From Thermoflexales bacterium (GTDB lineage: Bacteria; Chloroflexota; Anaerolineae; Fen-1058), in the NCBI GenBank assembly GCA_016931085.1, contig JAFGFO010000080.1:1-20292 (forward strand): a stretch of DNA of 20,292 nucleotides, in the 5' to 3' direction. Numbering within the stretch: position 1 is the first letter of the stretch; each line of letters begins with the position of its first letter. A program made the position numbers and the translations under genes. The notes beneath the pieces were generated by a model, which ran no database searches, was not told where the DNA came from, and saw only the letters and a list, made by a program, of their open reading frames with translations. Below are positions 12,336 through 18,600 of this stretch, one piece after another.

Positions 12336-13508
12336 ATGAAAACATCTTGTTTGCAAGAAAACTTGGCGAGAGGCTTGTCTATCGTCAGCCGGGCGGTGGC
12401 TGTGCGCAGCACGCTGCCTGTGCTGGGCAATATCCTGCTGGCCACGGACAACGGCCGGCTCAAGCTCAGTGCGACTAACCTGGAGATCGGCATCACGTGT
12501 TGGGTGGGCGCGAGCATAGAGGCAGAGGGGGCTGTCACTGTCCCGGCGCGCACGTTTGTGGACCTGGTCAACACCTTGCCGCCTGGGCAGGTGGATATGG
12601 AGCTCAATGCTCGCACGCAAACGCTGAACGTCAAGTGCGGGCGATTCCAGAACAATGTGCGCGGTATCGACGCTGAACAGTTTCCCGCGATTCCGGCCGC
12701 CGGCGAAGCGAGCACCATTCGCATTGCGCCGGGAGCGTTCAAGCAGGCCATTGATCAAGTTGTCTATGCCGCGGCCGACGACGAAAGCCGCCCCATACTC
12801 ACGGGCGTGCTGGCGCAGTTTGGCAGCGACGACGCCGGGCGTGGCCAGTTGACCCTGGCGGCGGCGGATGGATTCCGGCTGTCGGTGCGCAAGGTTGGTG
12901 TGGACGAGGCAAATGTCCAGGCTACGTCGGCCATCGTGCCGGCGCGCGCATTGGGCGAGCTGGCCCGCGTGATTGGGGCCGGCGGACCGCAGTTTGGCCC
13001 GCAGGAAAACCCCATCGGCGTCACGGTCACCGAGGTCAGGAACCAGGTGTTGTTTCGCTTGGACAATGTCGAGATCGTCAGCCAACTGATTGACGGCGAC
13101 TTTCCCGATTGCCAGCGGATCGTGCCGAAAACGCACACCACGCACACTGTGGTCAGCACGGCCGAGCTCGCCAAGGCGTGCAAGGCCGCCAACGTGTTTG
13201 CGCGTGAAAACGCACACATTGTCCGGCTGGCTATGACGCCTGGCAGCAATGGCAGTAGCGGTCACATCACTGTGGCGGCTACCTCGGCCGAGACGGGCGA
13301 TAACGCCGGCGAGATAGACGCCGTGATCGAGGGCGAGCCGGTCGAGATCGCCTTTAACATCAAGTACGTGATGGACTTGCTGGCGGCGGCTGGCGCTCCT
13401 CAGGTCGTAATCGAGACGACTACATACACCAGCCCGGCCTTGTTCCGGCTGCCAGACACCGCCGACTTTACGCACGTCATCATGCCCATGCACCTGGCGA
13501 CCAGGTAG
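12336..13508 (+). CDS. dnaN: DNA polymerase III beta subunit (sliding clamp, 390 aa)
   Basis: The ATG at 12336 follows ACGGAGG (12323-12329). The 390-aa protein has the three-domain clamp layout: an N-terminal LARGLSIVSRAVAVRSTLPVL with LSATNLEIGI, then VVYAAADDESRPILTGVL and the ADGFRLSVRK segment in domain 2, and FPDCQRIVPK with FNIKYVMDLLAA in domain 3. The end MPMHLATR retains the MPMxL strand that builds the hydrophobic pocket for partner peptides, so the protein should bind QxxLF motifs. It is presumably an element-encoded second clamp, since a host would have its own. No DNA polymerase lies in the window. Confidence 0.95.
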   Translation: MKTSCLQENLARGLSIVSRAVAVRSTLPVLGNILLATDNGRLKLSATNLEIGITCWVGASIEAEGAVTVPARTFVDLVNTLPPGQVDMELNARTQTLNVKCGRFQNNVRGIDAEQFPAIPAAGEASTIRIAPGAFKQAIDQVVYAAADDESRPILTGVLAQFGSDDAGRGQLTLAAADGFRLSVRKVGVDEANVQATSAIVPARALGELARVIGAGGPQFGPQENPIGVTVTEVRNQVLFRLDNVEIVSQLIDGDFPDCQRIVPKTHTTHTVVSTAELAKACKAANVFARENAHIVRLAMTPGSNGSSGHITVAATSAETGDNAGEIDAVIEGEPVEIAFNIKYVMDLLAAAGAPQVVIETTTYTSPALFRLPDTADFTHVIMPMHLATR

Positions 13509-13519
13509 CCTCTGTGGGG

Positions 13520-13747
13520 ATGGTGAACTTTCGGAAAGCTATGCACCGCGTAAGGCAACACCAATGCCGGCATTGGTACTGGTTGAACACAACCTACGCC
13601 TGTGGCGGCGTGGCGACGGACAAGGGCGGCATCATTGTCGATGCTTGCCCGATCTATCGCCGGTGGAAGGGACGCCCGCTCGAACAGGTGATGGAGGATT
13701 TGAGACGGCGGCGGCAGTTGGTCGACGTGCGGCCGCTTTCGGACTAG
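13520..13747 (+). CDS. Small hypothetical protein of a phage-type family (75-77 aa)
   Basis: Two starts are possible, GTG at 13514 and ATG at 13520; neither has the usual ACGGAGG, and it lies 5-11 nt after dnaN, so translation is probably coupled. The product has a Cys pair region (CGGVATDKGGIIVDACP) followed by IYRRWKGRPLEQVMEDLRRR. This pattern (GxxVdxxGxIxxAxPIxRxFxGxP plus a basic helix) recalls a widespread small uncharacterised protein of phages, from memory only. It is the last gene before a terminator. Function unknown. Confidence 0.6.
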   Translation: MVNFRKAMHRVRQHQCRHWYWLNTTYACGGVATDKGGIIVDACPIYRRWKGRPLEQVMEDLRRRRQLVDVRPLSD

Positions 13748-13752
13748 CAGAA

Positions 13753-13787
13753 ACAGGCAGGTAGCTTGGCTACCTGCCTGTCAGTTT
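13753..13787 (+). terminator. Strong intrinsic terminator after the radC-dnaN unit
   Basis: A perfect 13-bp stem (13753-13765 with 13769-13781) with a 3-nt loop, followed by CAGTTTT. A second small hairpin, CAGTTTT/AAAACTG (13782-13788 with 13794-13800), follows directly. Confidence 0.88.
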
Positions 13788-13796
13788 TGATGGAAA

Positions 13797-13827
13797 ACTG
13801 ACAAAAGGACTGACAGGAACACTAACA
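13797..13827 (+). repeat. Three direct repeats of ACTGACA with 12-bp period
   Basis: ACTGACA at 13797 and 13809 and ACTAACA at 13821, separated by 5-bp spacers. They lie just upstream of a TATATG (13841-13846) that would place a transcription start at about the first base of leader copy 4. A possible activator or repressor site; the promoter assignment is weak. Confidence 0.45.
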
Positions 13828-13855
13828 AAATCAAACTTGCTATATGGCAGGATTT

Positions 13856-14007
13856 ATCAGCGTCAGACGAGAGTTTTTTCAAGGCTCTCGTTTGGCGCTG
13901 ATGGTTTTTACCACAGCTCTGACCTGGCGGCGTGTGGCCCCAGGACATGGCCGGTGGCGCGTGCCCCGGCAATAAACGGAATCAATTTTTTGTAACATAA
14001 ACGGAGG
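13856..14007 (+). promoter_or_regulatory. Structured leader element, copy 4 (upstream of duplicated-domain protein)
   Basis: Hairpin 1 is the best of the family: 18 bp pairing 13856-13873 with 13885-13902. The competing extended hairpin 2 pairs GCTG and TGGT (13897-13905, bulged A) with ACCA and CAGC (13910-13917). Hairpin 3 is CCTGG (13923-13927) with CCAGG (13940-13944), loop CGGCGUGUGGCC. Hairpin 4 is GCCGG (13950-13954) with CCGGC (13966-13970), loop UGGCGCGUGCC. The tail carries an upstream AAACGGAA and then ACGGAGG (14001-14007). Confidence 0.75.
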
Positions 14008-14014
14008 ATATACG

Positions 14015-14920
14015 ATGTACGAGTTTGATCGAGACCTATGGAACGAGGAAGCAAGCCTGGCAGGCTATATGGGACTGCGAGCTATGGAAGAATCCGCGAT
14101 CCTGGAATACCTGCCGGTCGACGAGCAAGAGAGCGTCGAGTTGGTGTCCGGCCCTCGCGAGGGCAAGGCTTTCGTGGACATTGAAGATTGTCCCGAATCC
14201 GCGAGCGTGTTTGGCCTTAGCGACCAGCAGGACAGCGATGATCTGTTTGACGAGGCTGAGGAATACGCCGACCGGACTTGGCGCAAGCAAAAGCGCGACA
14301 CCTTTTTCGCGCGTCTAGAGGCCAGCCAGCAAATGCAGTCCGACCTTGGCGCCCAGGCCAATCAGGCCGAAAGCAAGGCCGAGCTGTACGCCGTGCTGGA
14401 CGACGCGGCGGCCTTTGATGGCGAGACCCCAGCCTGGATGTTCTCGGCTGCGCAGTGCCAGATGTGGGACTTGTACCCGCTCAAGCCGATGGACGAGCTG
14501 GTCATGCCGGTCGTCGAGCGTGCCGAAAGGCGGATCGAGGCGGACAAAACGGCCAGGCGTAATGCTTTCTTTGCGCGCCTGGAGGCCAGCATCGCGATGC
14601 AGGGCCAGTTGGTGGAGCGGACCAACACTGCGGTCGACAAGGCCGGTCTCTACGCCGTGGCTGACGAAGCCGTGGCCTTTGACAACTTTACGTCGCTGTG
14701 GATGTTCTCTGCTGACGATTGCCAGGTGTACGGCCTGCGCCCGCTCAAGTCGATGGAGCGGCTGCTTGACCCGGCCATCGGACGCGCCGAGCGCAAGCTC
14801 GAACGGATGGCTTGTCGCTTCGTCCCGGTCAAGCTTGAGAAGAACGGAGGCAAGGCGATTGCCTACACGCCCGCTTTCCTGGAGCGCAAGCTCAAGGAAG
14901 GTTACCGCGTCGTAGGCTAG
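14015..14920 (+). CDS. Hypothetical protein with an internal duplication (301 aa)
   Basis: The ATG at 14015 follows ACGGAGG (14001-14007). Residues 1-95 are acidic and not recognised. Residues 97-178 and 185-266 are two copies of an 82-residue unit, each beginning FFARLEAS and containing LYAV, AFD, WMFSA, CQ and PLK-M, ending in an ER-rich helix. The units are clearly homologous but diverged. A basic C-terminal tail (about 267-301) ends KLKEGYRVVG. There is no Cys-metal motif, signal peptide or membrane segment. The mostly helical units could be protein-binding repeats. It is the single gene under leader copy 4. Function unknown. Confidence 0.75.
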   Translation: MYEFDRDLWNEEASLAGYMGLRAMEESAILEYLPVDEQESVELVSGPREGKAFVDIEDCPESASVFGLSDQQDSDDLFDEAEEYADRTWRKQKRDTFFARLEASQQMQSDLGAQANQAESKAELYAVLDDAAAFDGETPAWMFSAAQCQMWDLYPLKPMDELVMPVVERAERRIEADKTARRNAFFARLEASIAMQGQLVERTNTAVDKAGLYAVADEAVAFDNFTSLWMFSADDCQVYGLRPLKSMERLLDPAIGRAERKLERMACRFVPVKLEKNGGKAIAYTPAFLERKLKEGYRVVG

Positions 14921-14928
14921 TCGCACGG

Positions 14929-14964
14929 TGACACAGGGCAGACTCGCGGGCCTGTCCTGTGTCC
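14929..14964 (+). other. Intergenic stem-loop without T tract
   Basis: GACACAGG-GCAG pairs with CTGT-CCTGTGTC (12 bp, one G-U) between the genes ending at 14920 and starting at 14991. The bases after it are C-rich rather than T-rich, so a terminator role is doubtful. Confidence 0.45.
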
Positions 14965-14990
14965 CGCCCAAAACGAAGAGGGAAAGAGCA

Positions 14991-15578
14991 ATGAGCATCA
15001 GAATCTCGAACGAATCAATCTCGGTCGTGGCGCGCGGCTATACCTATGACCCGGAGACTCGTGTCCTGGTTTGGCTCGAGATGTGCCCGGCACATCCCAA
15101 GTCGCAGGGCGCAATCTGGGCCAGCCTGGTCAACGGCTGCGAGGAATGGCTGAAACTGGACGACGGAGAGAACGAGCGCTACGTGCAGGTGCGCGGCCTG
15201 GGCAGCCGCTATCATCGCATCACGGCCGACTCGCCGCTGCTGGCGTTGGCCGGGCGGCGGCACAAGTCGCCCAAGCTGCTGCGGCTGGTGGCGCCGTCGG
15301 CCACGAAGGCGGAAAACGGCAAACAGTTCTACATCCTGGAATGGCCGGGTATGTCCTTGGGGACGACCCTGGCCGCGATGCTGGAGGCCAGCACGTCGAC
15401 GCCTGTCCGGCTTGCCTGGGGTGACTATCTGCTGCACGAGGCCGTCAAGGACGAGTACGCCGTGCCGCTGGTCTGTGGGGGCAAAGCGCCTCTGGGCTAC
15501 CGGATCGATCTCGCGCCGTGGAACGACATGATCTCGCAGGGCGTTCGCTCCGGGCGGATCGGCCTGAACGGCAACTGA
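14991..15578 (+). CDS. Hypothetical protein (195 aa)
   Basis: The ATG at 14991 has a GAGGGAAAG-type site, not the ACGGAGG used by most neighbours; the frame is open from 14928 but that region is a hairpin. The 195-aa product contains RGYTYDPETRVLVWLEM, the segment WLKLDDGENERYVQVRG and a C-terminal DLAPWNDMISQGVRSGRIGLNGN. It is soluble, with no metal or nucleotide motif that I can identify. It precedes the strong terminator at 15599 and the methylase-helicase gene. Function unknown. Confidence 0.6.
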   Translation: MSIRISNESISVVARGYTYDPETRVLVWLEMCPAHPKSQGAIWASLVNGCEEWLKLDDGENERYVQVRGLGSRYHRITADSPLLALAGRRHKSPKLLRLVAPSATKAENGKQFYILEWPGMSLGTTLAAMLEASTSTPVRLAWGDYLLHEAVKDEYAVPLVCGGKAPLGYRIDLAPWNDMISQGVRSGRIGLNGN

Positions 15579-15598
15579 CGATACTGGATCATTGAGGC

Positions 15599-15634
15599 AA
15601 AAAGCGTGCCAGCGCAAGCTGGCGCGCTTTTTTG
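15599..15634 (+). terminator. Strong intrinsic terminator before the methylase-helicase gene
   Basis: A 15-bp stem (15599-15613 with 15618-15632, one G-U) with a GCAA tetraloop and a run of T. The A-rich 5' arm means it could also terminate transcription from the other strand. Confidence 0.92.
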
Positions 15635-15654
15635 TTTCATCAAATGGAGGAAAT

Positions 15655-18600
15655 ATGAGACTCGAAGGACAAACCAAGTTGGGGTATTATCCGACCCCGG
15701 ACAAGCAAACAGGGTTGATAGCGACCTGGCTCAAACCTGCCGAACCAGGGCTAAAGATCGCGTCTTTGGTGCTGGGGCAGGTCATCAAGGCGTTTGACCC
15801 CTGCTGCGGCAAGGGGGAGGCCTTGGCCTACCTGGCGGCTCATCTCAAGGCCGAAAGCTATGGCATCGAGCTGAGCGACAGCCGGGCAGCCGAGGCCAAG
15901 ACCAGGCTCGACCACGTCGTCAACTGTGGCTACGAGTATGCCATCCTCGCCGGTGGGACGTTCAGCTTTTGCTTGCTGAACCCGCCCTACGACGGCGAGG
16001 GGATGACCGGCGGCGGGGCGCGTATGGAGGAAACGTTTCTCACTGCGACGACTCCCCGCCTGATGCCGCAAGGCATCCTGGCCTACGTCATCCCGCACAG
16101 CCGGATCAGTGACAAGGTCGCTCGCCATCTGTTCGGGTGGTATGGCGACGTACGCTGCTTTCGCTTTGCCGGCGACGAGTATGACGTGTTTAGGCAAGTC
16201 GTCATCCTTGGCGTCAAGCGTGAGGCCTATCACACGCCGGGCGGCGACGAGCTGCGCCAGGCGCAAGCCTGGGCTGGTGGCAAGCAGATCACCGGCTACG
16301 AAGAGACCGTCGAGGCCGAAACCGAGACCAGCCGCGAAATGCGGGTCGTTGGCGAGGTCGAGGTGGCGGTGGGCAAAATCCCGCCAGGTGTGACTGTTCA
16401 CCTGCAGTGCGACCAGATCACGTGCCAGGCCAGAACGGTCACCGGTGCTATGCGGGCTTGGGCAGACCAGGCTCGCGCGTGGCTGGTAGAGCACCCCGCT
16501 GTGCTCAAGGTCAAGTCGAAAAAGGTGCAAAAGCCGGTCTATGCGCCCCTGGCCGAGCTGCCGGAAGGACACGGCGAGTACGTGGTTCCGCCTGCGCCGC
16601 TGCGAGGCGAGGGTGGGCGGGCGTTTTGCTTCAAGTACGTGCCGGTCACCGACGACGACTATTTGAAGGCGGCCGAAGAGGTCGTCGACAAGCTGGAATC
16701 GTCGCGAGGCTGGCTTGACCTCGTTCCACCGGCGGCGCCCAAGCCCATCACGCCGGCGATGACGCCCAAGCAGGGGCACATCGCCATGCAGCTCAGCGGT
16801 GGCCTGTTGTGGACGTGCGACGTCGTGAGCAGCGGCAAACCGATGCTGCTCAAGGGCAACGTGAGCAAGATCGCCGTCGTCGTTGAAAATGGCGACGAAG
16901 CAGAAGTCGATCTCGACGGCGACGATGACGACGACGACAGCCTGCGCAAAGTGGTCATCGAGGAACGGTTCAAGACCACCGTCACGACCTTGACGGCCGA
17001 TGGTACGATCAAGGTGTACGAAGCGCCGGACGAGATTGCCAACGTGCTCAGGCAGCACGTGGCCGAGTTGGCCGAGCGCCTGCAGAGCCAAAATGTCCCG
17101 TTGTACGACTTTGACCCTCAGCCTTGGGAGTGGGCTGTGTTCGACCCGCTTTCCAGGGGGCGCAAGCTGCCGGGGCGCGAGGAAACCGGGTTCACCGATT
17201 ACCAGCGCCACGTGGCGATTGCGTCGGGCCGGGTTCTGCTGCGAGGCACAGGCAACGGCTTCAACCAAGCCGAAATGGGCGCTGGCAAGACCACGATGGC
17301 GCTCGGCACCATCGAATATCTGCGCGCGGCGGCTGCACGTCACGGCAAAAAAGACGGCTACCCGGCACTGGTTGTCGGCCCTGGTATCGTCACAGGCGAT
17401 GCCAACTGGCCCAAGGAAACCCGCGAGGTTGTCCCCGGCGCGGTGGGCAAGGTCGTGGAGATCACGGCCAAGCCGGTCGCCAAACCGGTGACCATCCTGG
17501 ACTATATCCTGACTTGCCCTGAGGCGTTGACGTCCGAGAAATCCCGTCTGGCCTTGCGGGACTCGATCCGGCGCGCGATGAGGGCAGAGCGATACCAAGG
17601 CGACTCGAATCCTTACGGTTGGTGCGAACACGCCAGGCGCGTTCGAGACCAAATCGCTGCTTGGGAGAATCGCCAGGACAAGAATGGCCAACGCCGCGAG
17701 CGGTCGGCTGAGGAAAATGTCTTGCGTCACCGCATAGGTGGCTTCCTGTGGCTCGGTCTCCAAGTACCGCGCGATCCTGAAAGCGAGCGCGAGATTGCCG
17801 GCAAGTACAGCCTGGGCCAGTTCGTCCGCGAGTACCAGGAGGGCAGCTTGCCCGACAAGAGCCTGGCGATCATGTCTTTCGAGACCGCCAAGCTTGGCCC
17901 TGGCCGTGTCACGGCAATGGGTGCCAAGACGATCAAGGTCACGACGGTGGTCGAGGTTGAGGACGAATGGGGCGACCTGGTCGAGCGGCAAGAGGAAAAG
18001 CTCGTCGAGGTTTGCACCTGCCCGACCTGCGGCCGCATCGTGGCCGAACGCTACATCAATGGGCAGCCTGAACCCGAGCGAATCATCAGGGCGGCCAAAG
18101 CCGGCGAGTGGATCGGCCTGCGCCGGCGCTTTTGTCAGGCTCCGCGCCCCAAGTGGGTGTGGGACGACGAAAAGGGGCGGCACGTCATCGCCGAAACCGA
18201 CGACGAGGGCAAGCCGTATGTGTGCGGTGCGCCGTTGTTCGAGGAAACGTCGCTTCGTCGCGAAGCGGGCGCGGTGTACGTGTCCAAGAAAGCGCGCGAC
18301 GTGTTCCGCATCGTGATCGTTGACGAAGTGCACGAGGCCAAGGCCAAAGGCACAGGCGTCGGGTGGGCCTTGTCGGTGCTGTCCGGCAGTGCCCCTCACA
18401 CGATGGGGCTGACCGGAACGCTGTTTGGCGGGTACAGCACCTCGATCTTTTGGCTGCTGTATCGCCTGTCGGCTCAAGTCCGTCAAGAGTTTGGGTTCAA
18501 CGACGACATGCGCTGGGCCAAGACCTTTGGCCTGATCAAGCGCACGTTCTACGTGGATCCCGACGTTGTGGTGGAGGACGGTGCGTATACTGGCACACGT

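Noticed and set aside
11694..13493. Minus-strand open frame of 599 codons opposite the exonuclease and dnaN genes
   Set aside because: Antisense shadow of two genes with intact catalytic motifs; low-complexity Arg/His/Asp-rich translation.
3196..14007. CRISPR array or mobile repeat family as explanation of the four repeats
   Set aside because: Copies are 2-5 kb apart, always in one orientation directly before a start codon, with compensating stem changes; there are no spacers, terminal duplications or transposase.
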